A DNA stretch of 14,705 bases from an uncultured Solimonas sp. (GTDB taxonomy: Bacteria; Pseudomonadota; Gammaproteobacteria; Nevskiales; Nevskiaceae), in assembly GCA_946478985.1 (NCBI GenBank), contig CAMLDZ010000070.1, positions 1 through 14,705 on the forward strand, read 5' to 3'. Each line of letters starts with the position of its first letter. The stretch's first letter is position 1. The translations under genes were made by a program, and so were the position numbers. Below, piece by piece: positions 1 through 10,661 of this stretch. Below the pieces are notes generated by a model that was not told the origin of the DNA, made no database searches, and saw nothing but the letters and a program-made list of their open reading frames with translations.

Positions 1-1202
1 CGGCGGCCGGCACGCTGACCACGGTGAGCTTCTATTTGATTGCGCAGATGGTCGGTGCCGGCCAGCTGATCAAGCTGCTGTTCGGCCTCGACTACAGCAC
101 CGCGGTGGTCGCGGTGGGTGTGCTGATGATCATCTACGTCACCTTCGGCGGCATGCTGGCGACGACCTGGGTGCAGATCATCAAGGCCGTGCTGCTGCTT
201 GGCGGCGCCAGCTTCATGGCCTTCATGGTGATGGCCAGGACCGGCTTTTCGTTCGAGACGCTGTTCCAGCAGGCCGTCAGCGTGCACAAGTCCGGCGTCT
301 CCATCATGGCGCCCGGCGGCCTGGTCAAGGACCCGGTCTCGGCGATCTCGCTGGGCCTGGCGCTGATGTTCGGCACCGCCGGCCTGCCGCACATCCTGAT
401 GCGCTTCTTCACCGTCAAGGATGCCCGGGCCGCGCGCAAGAGCGTGTTCTATGCCACCGGCTTCATCGGCTACTTCTACATCCTGACCTTCATCATCGGC
501 TTCGGCGCCATCGTGCTGGTCGGCACCAATGCGCTGTACCTCGACGACGCCGGCCTGCGCGGCGGCAACAACATGGCGGCGATCCACCTGGCGCACGCGG
601 TCGGTGGTGATGTGTTCCTCGGCTTCATCTCGGCGGTGGCGTTCGCGACGATACTGGCGGTGGTCGCCGGCCTGACGCTGTCCGGCGCCAGCGCGGTCTC
701 GCACGATCTCTACGCCAGCGTGTTCCGCAAGGGCCGCGCGAACGATCGTGACGAAGTGCGAGTGTCCAAGCTGGCGACGCTGGCGCTGGGCGTGCTGGCG
801 ATCGTGCTCGGCATCGTCTTCGAGAAACAGAACGTCGCCTTCATGGTGGGGCTGGCGTTCGCCATCGCCGCCTCGGCGAATTTCCCGATCCTGCTGCTGT
901 CGATGTTCTGGAAGGGCCTGACGACGCGCGGCGCCGTGCTCGGCGGCGGCCTGGGCCTGGTCTCGGCGGTGACGCTGACAGTGCTCGGCCCGGCGGTATG
1001 GGTGAAGACCTTCGGTCACGCCGAGGCGATCTTCCCGTACGACACGCCGGCGCTGTTCAGCATGGCGCTGGCCTTCGCCGGCTGCTGGCTCGGCTCGGTC
1101 AGCGATCGCAGCGCGCGCGCCGCCGCCGAGCAGAGCCGCTTCCTCGCGCAGTCGATCCGCGGCGAAACCGGCTATGGCGCTTCGGCGGCGAGCGAGCATT
1201 GA
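1..1202 (+). CDS. actP: Cation/acetate symporter ActP, 5'-truncated by the window edge
   Basis: The frame is open from base 3, so the gene starts upstream; about 399 C-terminal residues are present of a family length near 550. ActP is a sodium:solute symporter (SSS) family inner-membrane permease that takes up acetate and other short carboxylates. The visible part is a series of hydrophobic segments with family-typical stretches: [91 protein letters not shown] and [12 protein letters not shown]. These agree closely with the E. coli ActP sequence as I remember it. The protein ends in a short hydrophilic tail. It lies upstream of acsA on the same strand, so uptake and activation of acetate are adjacent; the order is the reverse of the enteric acs-yjcH-actP operon. 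No yjcH-like gene lies between them. The GTG at 24 is an internal codon, not the start. Identification is very secure. Confidence 0.96.
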   Translation, partial: AAGTLTTVSFYLIAQMVGAGQLIKLLFGLDYSTAVVAVGVLMIIYVTFGGMLATTWVQIIKAVLLLGGASFMAFMVMARTGFSFETLFQQAVSVHKSGVSIMAPGGLVKDPVSAISLGLALMFGTAGLPHILMRFFTVKDARAARKSVFYATGFIGYFYILTFIIGFGAIVLVGTNALYLDDAGLRGGNNMAAIHLAHAVGGDVFLGFISAVAFATILAVVAGLTLSGASAVSHDLYASVFRKGRANDRDEVRVSKLATLALGVLAIVLGIVFEKQNVAFMVGLAFAIAASANFPILLLSMFWKGLTTRGAVLGGGLGLVSAVTLTVLGPAVWVKTFGHAEAIFPYDTPALFSMALAFAGCWLGSVSDRSARAAAEQSRFLAQSIRGETGYGASAASEH

Positions 1203-1211
1203 TGCATTCTC

Positions 1212-1309
1212 CCTTCTCCCGCTCGCGGGAGAAGGTGCCCGAAGGGCGGATGAGGGCATGTGTGCAGCGCCCTCTCCCCCCAGCCCCTCTCCCGCAAGCG
1301 GGAGAGGGG
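1212..1309. repeat. Dispersed palindromic intergenic repeat (two hairpins)
   Basis: The 145-base actP-acsA gap is mostly filled by related palindromes. Hairpin 1 has 11-bp perfect arms (CCTTCTCCCGC, 1212-1222, with 1225-1235) around a TC loop. Hairpin 2 has 12-bp perfect arms (CCCCTCTCCCGC, 1284-1295, with 1298-1309) around an AA loop. Between them lie GCCC-gaa-GGGC (1237-1247) and a GAGGGC/GCCCTC pair (1252-1257 with 1269-1274). The two outer hairpins share the core TCTCCCGC..GCGGGAGA, so the unit looks like a paired inverted element. Very similar CCCTCTCCCGC..GCGGGAGAGGG units are familiar between genes in many GC-rich proteobacteria. It could act as a transcription attenuator or as a 3'-end stabiliser for actP mRNA, but there is no U-tract. 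It could also be an inert REP/MITE-like element. Confidence 0.8.
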
Positions 1310-1335
1310 AGCAACAATAAGTGGATAAAGACGAT

Positions 1336-1341
1336 AAGGAG
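1336..1341 (+). promoter_or_regulatory. Ribosome binding site of acsA (decides start)
   Basis: AAGGAG ends six bases before the ATG at 1348 and directly touches the ATG at 1342. The spacing selects 1348 as the start, over the ATG at 1342 and the GTG at 1321. Confidence 0.8.
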
Positions 1342-1347
1342 ATGTCG

Positions 1348-3306
<1,959 letters not shown>

Positions 3307-3315
3307 CGGGAACGC

Positions 3316-4818
3316 TCAGCCGGAGCGCTGCAGCAGCTGCTCGACGTGGTCGATGTTGGCCTGGTGCGCATGCAGCATCGCGAGCAGATCGTCATGAATC
3401 GCCGGCTCGTCGATCAGCGGCAGCAGCTCCTGCAGCTTGCGCACGACCCAGCCCTGGCCGCGGTTGACGAAAGCCAGGCGCTCGTGCGGATCGGCGATCG
3501 CCATTGCCTTGTCGTAGAACGCGCCGGTGCGCGTGCTCGGCGTGCCGTGCAGCGCGCGGATCGCGCGGATCAGCATCGTGCACCAGCGCACTTCATCGTG
3601 ATGGATGCGCTCGACCGCGCCGCCGAGCGCCGTGTCCGGCATCTCGCCGGCGCTGCACAGTGTTACGCGGGCGCCGGCGCGTTCGGCTTCGAGCAGCGCG
3701 TCGAGCCGGGCGAGGACGTCACGACGGCGCAGCTCGTCGGCCGCGTCGGACTCGAATTCGTGCGCATAGCAGACCGGCGAGCTGCGTCTTGCCCCGGCGT
3801 CGTGGCGCTGCATCTGCACCGCCGCCTCGACGGCGATGCGGGCGAGCCGTTGCGCGGCCGGTTCGATGGCATGGATGCGGCCGACGCCGTGACCGGCGTA
3901 CAGCGCCATCGCTTCGAAGTCGCCGCGCATTGAGCGCAGCGGTGAGTCCGTGCTGAACAGGTAGATCGGGCGCCCCTGTTCATCGCCGATCACCGTCCGC
4001 GCGCCGGAGAAGGCGTCACCGCGCTCGCCACGCGTGACGCTGTTGTCGAGCACCCGGACCAGTGCGCGCGGCGGCCAGTTGATGTGGAAGCACTCGCTCA
4101 GCACGGTGTCGCTGCCTTGCGCCGCGACCAGCCGCTGCTTGTGATAGTCGTGCGCGAACGATTCGCGCGTCGCCGCCAGCGCGGTGCCGAGCACCGCCGC
4201 CTGCGCGCCGTACAGCAGCACGCGCGCGACGTCGCGGCCGTCGACGATGCCGCCGGCGGCGGCGACCGGCACACCGGCGATGGCGAGCACGCCCGGCAGC
4301 AGTTCCGCCAGCGGCTGCAGCCCGCGGACGTGGCCGCCGGCTTCGATGCCCTGGACGATCAGCGCCGCGGCGCCGGCCTCTTGCGCCTGATGCGCGTCGG
4401 CGATCGAGCCGACCTGGTGGACGACGAGGATGCCCGCCGCGCGCAGCCGGCCGATCAGTTCCGGGTACACGTCCCAGAACAGGCCGACGACCGGCACGCG
4501 CAGCTCGATACAGAGCCGGACCTGTCGTTCCAGCAGCGCCGGCTCGGTCGCCGCCGGTAGCAGATTGACGCCGAACGGCCGGTCGGTGCCGGCACGCACC
4601 CGCGCCACTTCGTCGCGGATCAGCGTGACCGGCTCGCGCACCATGCCCAGAAAGCCGAAGCCGCCCGCCTGCGTCACGGCGACGAGCAGTTCCGAGCGCG
4701 CCACCCCGCCCATGCCGGCCAGGATCAGTGGATAGCGGCAGCCCAGCAGCTCGCACAGCGGCGTGTGCAGGACGGTTTCGGCGAGGCTGGCAGGGGCTTG
4801 GCGCGGCGCATTCGACAT
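3316..4818 (-). CDS. Nitronate monooxygenase-family FMN protein with C-terminal ferritin-like/DUF6306-type domain
   Basis: Residues 18-330 form an NPD/NMO-type FMN TIM barrel: TPLCELLGCRYPLILAGMGGVA at the N-terminus (residues 19-40), PFGVNLL (81-87), QGIEAGGH (156-163, where His163 fits the catalytic histidine of class I nitronate monooxygenases), AAGGIVDGRDV (187-197) and GAQAAVLGTALAATRES (204-220, phosphate binding). The family oxidises nitronates or reduces enoyl groups (FabK-like members), so the substrate is open. Ordinary members end near residue 330-350. Here about 150 more residues follow, mainly helical, with LLEAERAGAR (375-384), ERIHHDEVRW (403-412) and a terminal helix HAHQANIDHVE (483-493). 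This resembles an uncharacterised ferritin-like domain I associate with DUF6306, from memory. I chose ATG 4818 (500 aa): the frame runs up to 4908, but that would add 30 atypical residues across the operator region. No strong Shine-Dalgarno is visible. It is divergent from a LysR gene. Confidence 0.85.
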   Translation of the reverse strand: MSNAPRQAPASLAETVLHTPLCELLGCRYPLILAGMGGVARSELLVAVTQAGGFGFLGMVREPVTLIRDEVARVRAGTDRPFGVNLLPAATEPALLERQVRLCIELRVPVVGLFWDVYPELIGRLRAAGILVVHQVGSIADAHQAQEAGAAALIVQGIEAGGHVRGLQPLAELLPGVLAIAGVPVAAAGGIVDGRDVARVLLYGAQAAVLGTALAATRESFAHDYHKQRLVAAQGSDTVLSECFHINWPPRALVRVLDNSVTRGERGDAFSGARTVIGDEQGRPIYLFSTDSPLRSMRGDFEAMALYAGHGVGRIHAIEPAAQRLARIAVEAAVQMQRHDAGARRSSPVCYAHEFESDAADELRRRDVLARLDALLEAERAGARVTLCSAGEMPDTALGGAVERIHHDEVRWCTMLIRAIRALHGTPSTRTGAFYDKAMAIADPHERLAFVNRGQGWVVRKLQELLPLIDEPAIHDDLLAMLHAHQANIDHVEQLLQRSG

Positions 4819-4873
4819 GGCGGGGGCTCGATGAAGCGCAGGCGGTTCGCTCGCCCGCCGATTATCGGAGTCG

Positions 4874-4917
4874 CATTTGAGTGCAGACAAACGAATAATT
4901 ATCTTCATTCAAATGAA
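4874..4917. promoter_or_regulatory. Candidate LysR operator region between the flavoprotein and LysR genes
   Basis: The 116-base gap between the divergent starts turns abruptly AT-rich and contains overlapping inverted repeats. TTTG-N8-CAAA at 4876-4891 contains a T-N11-A arrangement (4877 and 4889). TTCATT-CA-AATGAA lies at 4904-4917. A wider CATTTGA (4874-4880) pairs with TCAAATG (4909-4915). An eight-base palindrome ATAATTAT is at 4895-4902. LysR regulators usually bind T-N11-A sites in the shared promoter of a divergent target, so this is the natural binding region; which half-sites are used is not visible. The right-hand repeat ends 17 bases before the lysR start. Confidence 0.5.
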
Positions 4918-4934
4918 AAATCATGATGTGAAGC

Positions 4935-5852
4935 ATGGATATTGATCTCGCCCGGACTTTTCTGGAAATCGCCTCCACCGGCAGCTTCGTCGCCGCCGCC
5001 GAGCGCCTGCACCTGACCCAGACCGCGGTCAGCGCGCGCGTGCGGACGCTGGAGCAATTGCTCGGCCGGCCGCTGTTCATCCGCAACAAGGCGGGCGCGC
5101 GGCTGACGCCGGCCGGTGAGCGTTTCATGCGTCACGCCGCCAGTCTGGTGCAGGGCTGGGAACGCGCACGCCAGCGCGTCGCGTTGCCGCCGGGTCGGGC
5201 AGACGGCGTCAGTGTCGGCGGCGAGCCGAGCATCTGGCACCCGCTGCTGGCGGACTGGCTGATCTGGATGCATCAGGTCTGCCCGGCGGTGGCCTTGCGC
5301 GCCGACGTCGATGCACCGGACCGGCTGCTGGACCGCGTGCAGGACGGTTCGCTGGACATGGCGGTGCTCTATCACCCGCCGCAGCGCCCCGGTCTGGTCT
5401 GCGAGCTGCTGATGGAAGAAAAGCTGGTGCTGGTCAGCAGCGCCGCCGACGGCGGTCTGGACCCGGCGTGCTATGTCTACGTCGACTGGGGTCCGAGCTT
5501 TGCGCTGAACCATCAGGCGCTGTTCCCGGAGCAGGCCAATCCTCCGGTCTGCATCTCGCTCGGCCCGCTGGCGCTGACCTACGTGCTCAGCGTCGGCGGT
5601 GCCGGTTACTTCCGTGCCGGCACGGTGGCGCCGTTTCTGGCCAGCGGCGCGCTGCACCGCGTGCCGGGCGCGCCGGCCTTGTCGCATTCGGCGTATGCGG
5701 TTTATGTCGCCGACCACGACCGCGAGGTGCTGGCGCGGGCGCGCCAGGGCCTGCATGCAGTGGCGGGGCGCGACGAATCGCCCGGTCCGACACAGCCGGT
5801 CGGCGCACGTGCCGAGCCGCCGGGCGCGACGGCCGCCGCAGCGGCCCGCTGA
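4935..5852 (+). CDS. LysR-family transcriptional regulator
   Basis: The product has 305 residues, typical for LysR proteins. The N-terminal winged helix-turn-helix is clear: FLEIASTGSFVAAAERLHLTQTAVSARVRTLE across residues 9-40, followed by LGRPLFIR and the LTPAGERF wing near residue 56-63. Residues from about 90 onward form the effector-binding domain (SLDMAVLYHP, CELLMEEKLVLVSS). The effector is not recognisable. The last 30 or so residues are low-complexity (many Pro and Ala), beyond the usual end. It is divergent from the nitronate-monooxygenase-like gene and probably regulates it. It ends one base before the stop codon of the convergent norR, so the two messages overlap at their 3' ends. 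The start at 4935 has only a weak TGAAG upstream, but an earlier ATG runs straight into a stop. Confidence 0.93.
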   Translation: MDIDLARTFLEIASTGSFVAAAERLHLTQTAVSARVRTLEQLLGRPLFIRNKAGARLTPAGERFMRHAASLVQGWERARQRVALPPGRADGVSVGGEPSIWHPLLADWLIWMHQVCPAVALRADVDAPDRLLDRVQDGSLDMAVLYHPPQRPGLVCELLMEEKLVLVSSAADGGLDPACYVYVDWGPSFALNHQALFPEQANPPVCISLGPLALTYVLSVGGAGYFRAGTVAPFLASGALHRVPGAPALSHSAYAVYVADHDREVLARARQGLHAVAGRDESPGPTQPVGARAEPPGATAAAAAR

Positions 5853-5853
5853 T

Positions 5854-7486
<1,633 letters not shown>

Positions 7487-7491
<5 letters not shown>

Positions 7492-7497
7492 TTAGAC
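7487..7497. promoter_or_regulatory. Candidate NorR binding site 1 (GT-N7-AC)
   Basis: GTCATTTAGAC fits the GT-N7-AC core reported for NorR sites. It lies over the norR start codon (7489-7491), so binding here could also limit norR expression. Confidence 0.6.
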
Positions 7498-7503
7498 GGC
7501 ATC

Positions 7504-7518
7504 ATGTCGATTAGACAT
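7504..7518. promoter_or_regulatory. Candidate NorR binding site 2 (ATGT-N7-ACAT)
   Basis: ATGTCGATTAGACAT is a GT-N7-AC core with an additional AT/AT symmetric flank. Its centre is 19 bases from site 1, and its inner ATTAGAC matches site 1. Confidence 0.7.
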
Positions 7519-7528
7519 CAAAAAGGAA

Positions 7529-7543
7529 ATGTCATTTTTACAT
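7529..7543. promoter_or_regulatory. Candidate NorR binding site 3 (ATGT-N7-ACAT)
   Basis: ATGTCATTTTTACAT has the same symmetric outer bases as site 2 and shares GTCATTT with site 1. Its centre is 25 bases from that of site 2 and about 110 bases upstream of the hmp start, a suitable position for a sigma-54 upstream activator site. Confidence 0.7.
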
Positions 7544-7578
7544 CATCACGATCAATACACTGATTTTAAAGGAGAGAT

Positions 7579-7590
7579 ATGGAGGCATGA
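7579..7590 (+). other. Possible four-codon leader ORF before hmp
   Basis: ATG GAG GCA TGA follows GGAG (7571-7574) by four bases, and its stop overlaps another ATG (7587) in an ATGA arrangement. That second ATG opens a frame that overlaps hmp out of register. Such an arrangement could be a translated leader, but it may be chance in a purine-rich stretch. Confidence 0.2.
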
Positions 7591-7597
7591 AAAGTGA

Positions 7598-7627
7598 TGC
7601 CGGTCCTCAGCCGGCAGTATCGCCGGC
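7598..7627 (+). other. Two mutually exclusive leader hairpins upstream of hmp
   Basis: TGCCGG (7598-7603) can pair with CCGGCA (7611-7616), or GCCGGC (7610-7615) can pair with GCCGGC (7622-7627). The shared central segment means only one can form. A further CCGG at 7632-7635 overlaps the GGAG of the hmp ribosome site (7634-7637). This could tune translation if the transcript starts upstream of 7598; if the start is near 7628 it is irrelevant. Confidence 0.35.
7601..7616 (+). promoter_or_regulatory. Weak candidate sigma-54 -24/-12 promoter of hmp
   Basis: CGGTCCTCAGCCGGCA has the invariant GG (7602-7603) and GC (7614-7615) with ten bases between, but otherwise matches TGGCAC-N5-TTGCA poorly. 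It is the only GG-N10-GC pair I found in the norR-hmp gap at a usable position, and would start transcription about 15-20 bases before hmp. NorR needs a sigma-54 promoter, so one is expected here; this one may not be it. Confidence 0.3.
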
Positions 7628-7645
7628 ACAACCGGAGATTCGACC

Positions 7646-8827
7646 GTGCTGTCCGCCGCCCATCGCGATATCGTCAAAGCCACCGTGCCGCTGCTCGAAA
7701 CCGGCGGCGAAGCGCTCACCCGGCATTTCTACCGCATCCTGCTCGACGAGCATCCGCAGCTGCGCCCGCTGTTCAATCAGGCCCACCAGGCCAGCGGCGA
7801 GCAGCAGCGCGCGCTGGCCAACGGCGTGCTCATGTATGCCCGGCACATCGACCGCCTGGACGCGCTGGGCGATCTGGTCGGGCAGATCGTCAACAAGCAT
7901 GTCTCGCTGCAGGTCTTGCCCGAGCACTACCCGCTGGTCGGCGCCGCGCTGCTGCGCGCGATCCGCGAGGTGCTCGGCGAGCAGATCGCCACGCCGGCGG
8001 TGATCGAGGCATGGGGCGCGGCTTACGGCCAGCTCGCCGACATCCTCATCGGTGCCGAAGAAAGCCTCTACGCGCGCGCGGCGGGCGAAGCCGGCGGCTG
8101 GCGCGGTGCCCGCGCTTTCCGCATCGCGCGCAAGCAGGCCGAGAGCGCCGAGATCAGTTCGTTCTATCTGCAGCCCGCCGACGGCGGCGCGGTCGTGGAC
8201 TTCCGGCCGGGGCAGTACATCGGCCTGCGCGTCGTCATCGACGGCGAGGAGCATCGCCGCAACTACTCGCTGTCGGCGCCTGGCAATGGCCGCGAGTACC
8301 GCATCAGCGTCAAGCGCGAGCCGCAAGGCATCGTCTCGCGCCATCTCCACGACCGCCTGCAGGCGGGCGATACGGTCGAGCTGTTCGCCCCGGCCGGCCA
8401 TTTCACGCTGAAGCCCTCGCAGCGGCCGCTGGCGCTGATCTCCGCCGGCGTCGGCATCACGCCGGTGCTGAGCATGCTGGAAGCCGCGCTCGGCAGCGGC
8501 CGCGACATCCATTTCATCCATTACGCGCGCAACCGCGCCGTGCACGCCTTCCGCGATCACGTCGACGCGCTGGCGGTAAAGCATCCGCAACTCAGCCGGC
8601 GCTTCTGCTACAGCGAGCCTCACGACGGCGACGTCGCCGATGCGACCGGCCTGCCGAACGATGTCCATCTGGCGCAGTGGTTGCCGCAGCCGCGCGACAT
8701 CGACGTCTACTTCATCGGACCCAAGCCGTTCATGGCGCAGGTGCGCGCTTCGCTGCGCCGGCTCGGCGTTCCGGACGCGCAGTGCCATCACGAGTTCTTC
8801 GGGCCGGCATCCGCGCTGGACGGCTGA
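7646..8827 (+). CDS. hmp: Flavohaemoglobin, nitric oxide dioxygenase
   Basis: The enzyme converts NO and O2 to nitrate using NAD(P)H, in the cytoplasm. At 393 residues it is the usual Hmp length. The globin domain (1-140) keeps the key positions at the same numbers as E. coli Hmp: Tyr29 (HFY, distal B10), Gln53 (distal E7), His85 (NKH, proximal haem ligand) and Tyr95. The ferredoxin-reductase part has RNYSLSAP (FAD binding), AGVGITPVLSML (NADPH binding) and the C-terminal CHHEFFGP. The start is GTG: it is the only usable start codon after an in-frame TGA at 7595, GGAG sits eight bases upstream, and the following LSAAHRDIVKATVPLL aligns with the family N-terminus. It is divergent from norR, so NO-induced sigma-54 expression is expected. 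Confidence 0.97.
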   Translation: MLSAAHRDIVKATVPLLETGGEALTRHFYRILLDEHPQLRPLFNQAHQASGEQQRALANGVLMYARHIDRLDALGDLVGQIVNKHVSLQVLPEHYPLVGAALLRAIREVLGEQIATPAVIEAWGAAYGQLADILIGAEESLYARAAGEAGGWRGARAFRIARKQAESAEISSFYLQPADGGAVVDFRPGQYIGLRVVIDGEEHRRNYSLSAPGNGREYRISVKREPQGIVSRHLHDRLQAGDTVELFAPAGHFTLKPSQRPLALISAGVGITPVLSMLEAALGSGRDIHFIHYARNRAVHAFRDHVDALAVKHPQLSRRFCYSEPHDGDVADATGLPNDVHLAQWLPQPRDIDVYFIGPKPFMAQVRASLRRLGVPDAQCHHEFFGPASALDG

Positions 8828-8843
8828 GGCAACGCAGCCGCTA

Positions 8844-8860
8844 CACCGCGGGCCGCGGTG
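8844..8860. terminator. Palindrome between convergent hmp and clc genes
   Basis: CACCGCGG-G-CCGCGGTG has perfect eight-base arms in the 42-base gap between the two convergent stop codons. It is followed on the plus strand by GATTGTTGTT, a poor U-tract. A one-base loop is too tight for a standard hairpin, so the inner pairs would open. It is a plausible weak terminator for both directions; a binding site is possible instead. Confidence 0.45.
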
Positions 8861-8869
8861 GATTGTTGT

Positions 8870-10633
8870 TCACCGCGACAGCGGGCGTGAGCGGCTGGTT
8901 TCCGATTCACGCTGGTGGCGGCGCGCCTTGAGCAGATCCTGGCGCGTCACGATGCCGATGACGCGATGATCATCGCGGTCGACGACGGGAATGCGGCCCA
9001 GGCCCGATTCCAGGATCAGATCGGAGACGACCTCGCCCGGCGTATCCGAGTAGGCGAACGGCAGCGAGGCGTCGGAAACGTGTTCGGCCAGCGTGCCTTC
9101 GAGCGGCGTTGCGGCGCGTTGCCAGCGTAGCGCGTCGCTGCGTGAAACCAGGCCGGCGAGCCGGCCGGATGCGTCGACGACGGGATAGCTGCGATGTACC
9201 GCCTGCGCGATGAAGAAGCGGCACACCTCTGCGATCGACAGCGTGCCGGCGAGCGTGTGCGGCGCCGGCGTCATCAGCTGCCGGGCCTGCAGGAAGCCGA
9301 GCGGATCGACCGTGTACTCCTGCAGTACGTGCCGTCCGCGGCGTGCGAGCCGCTCGGTCAGGATCGAGCGGCGCATCAGCAGCACGCTGACGGCATAGGC
9401 CGCCGCAGCAGCGGCGAGAGTCAAGGGCAGGGCGTCGAAGCGGCCGCTGAGTTCGGCGGCGAACACCGCGCCGGTCAGCGGCGCACGCATCGCGCCGCTC
9501 ATGATGCCGGCCATGCCCAGCAGCGCCCAGCTGCCCGGATCACCCGGCAACAGTTGGCCGGCCAGATAGCCGGCGGCCCCGCCGAGAATCAGCAGCGGCG
9601 CCAGCACGCCGCCCGAGGTGCCCGAGCCCAGGGCAGTGAGCCAGACGACAGCCTTGAGGCTCATGAGGAACAAGGCCGCCTTGAAACTCAGCGAGCCGTC
9701 GAGCAGATCCTGGATGCTTTGATAGCCAGCGCCGAGCACCAGCGGATTGAGCAAGCCGCCCAGGCCGACGACGACGGCGCCGAGCGCGGGCCACCACATC
9801 CAGTGCAGCGGCAGGCGATGAAAGGCATCCTCGATGCGGTACAGCAGCGACGACAGCACGGTGGCCTGCAAGCCGACGAGCGTGCCCAGCAGGCAGGCGA
9901 CGGCCAGTGGCCAGAGTCCGGACGGCAGGGTGGCGCTCAGCGGGAACAGCGCGCCGTGACCGATCAGCAGGGGCCGCCAGGCCAGCGAGACGAGCGCTGC
10001 GGTCACCACCGGCACGAAGCTGCGCGGTTTCCATTCGAACAGCAGGACCTCGATCGCCAGCAGGATCGCTGCGACCGGCGTGCCGAAGATCGCGGTCATG
10101 CCGGCGGCCGCGCCGGCGACGAGCAGGGTTTTCCGCTCTGCCGCGCTGAGGTGGAAGCACTGCGCGAACAGCGAGCCGACGGCACCACCGGTCATGATGA
10201 TCGGTCCCTCCGCGCCGAAAGGACCACCACTGCCGATGGAGATGGCCGACGAGATCGGCTTGAGCAGGGCGACCTTCAAAGACAGCCGGCTCTCTCCGAA
10301 CAGAATGGCTTCGATGGCCTCCGGAATGCCGTGACCGCGGATCTTCTCGGTGCCGAAGCGCGCCATCAGGCCGACGACGAGGCTGCCGACGACCGGGACA
10401 GCGACCATGCCGATGCCCAGCGCCGTATCGGTGATCTGTACCGGAGCGGCGGAAAGCCGGCCGAACCAGAACAGCTGAGTGGCGATGGCGATCAGCTTGA
10501 GCAGGCACCAGGCGCCGAACGCGCCGCCGCTGCCGACGACGAGCGCCATCGCGGTGAGCAGCAACATGCGGCGATCGACGCTGTGATCGCCGAGACGGTG
10601 CGTCGCCGCGCGGCGGAAGGCGTTGGGGTTCAT
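8870..10633 (-). CDS. ClC-family chloride channel/antiporter with two CBS domains
   Basis: The 587-residue inner-membrane protein has a ClC core (about 20-430) and paired cytoplasmic CBS domains (about 450-505 and 518-572), which commonly bind adenine nucleotides and gate the pore. Selectivity motifs are visible: RGHGIPE (99-105, where ClC-ec1 has GSGIP), GAEGP (140-144, with Glu142 as the gating glutamate), PVAAILLAIEVLL (186-198) and GTSGGVLAP (338-346, the GxFxP motif with Leu for Phe). At the site of the internal proton glutamate (Glu203 of ClC-ec1) the sequence has Val196. It may therefore be a channel, or an exchanger with a different proton path; the sequence cannot tell. The start at 10633 was chosen because the open frame upstream codes across the regulatory inverted repeat and has no ClC similarity. 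No good Shine-Dalgarno is present. It is divergent from a MarR gene. Confidence 0.92.
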   Translation of the reverse strand: MNPNAFRRAATHRLGDHSVDRRMLLLTAMALVVGSGGAFGAWCLLKLIAIATQLFWFGRLSAAPVQITDTALGIGMVAVPVVGSLVVGLMARFGTEKIRGHGIPEAIEAILFGESRLSLKVALLKPISSAISIGSGGPFGAEGPIIMTGGAVGSLFAQCFHLSAAERKTLLVAGAAAGMTAIFGTPVAAILLAIEVLLFEWKPRSFVPVVTAALVSLAWRPLLIGHGALFPLSATLPSGLWPLAVACLLGTLVGLQATVLSSLLYRIEDAFHRLPLHWMWWPALGAVVVGLGGLLNPLVLGAGYQSIQDLLDGSLSFKAALFLMSLKAVVWLTALGSGTSGGVLAPLLILGGAAGYLAGQLLPGDPGSWALLGMAGIMSGAMRAPLTGAVFAAELSGRFDALPLTLAAAAAAYAVSVLLMRRSILTERLARRGRHVLQEYTVDPLGFLQARQLMTPAPHTLAGTLSIAEVCRFFIAQAVHRSYPVVDASGRLAGLVSRSDALRWQRAATPLEGTLAEHVSDASLPFAYSDTPGEVVSDLILESGLGRIPVVDRDDHRVIGIVTRQDLLKARRHQRESETSRSRPLSR

Positions 10634-10661
10634 CGATATGACAGGTGAGGGAATTCCGCGA

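Noticed and set aside
7537..7566. Sigma-70 promoter for hmp (TTTACA with TGATTT)
   Set aside because: The -35-like box is inside NorR site 3 and the -10 match is poor; a NorR-controlled gene should use sigma-54. A weak basal promoter is still possible.
7587..8003. Plus-strand frame of 138 codons starting before hmp
   Set aside because: It overlaps hmp out of frame for most of its length and codes a Pro/Ser/Arg-rich sequence; only its first codons matter, as part of a possible leader.
9194..10648. Long plus-strand frame opposite the ClC gene
   Set aside because: Its product is an Arg/Gln/Ala-rich sequence without domains; the minus-strand ClC protein has all family motifs over the same span.
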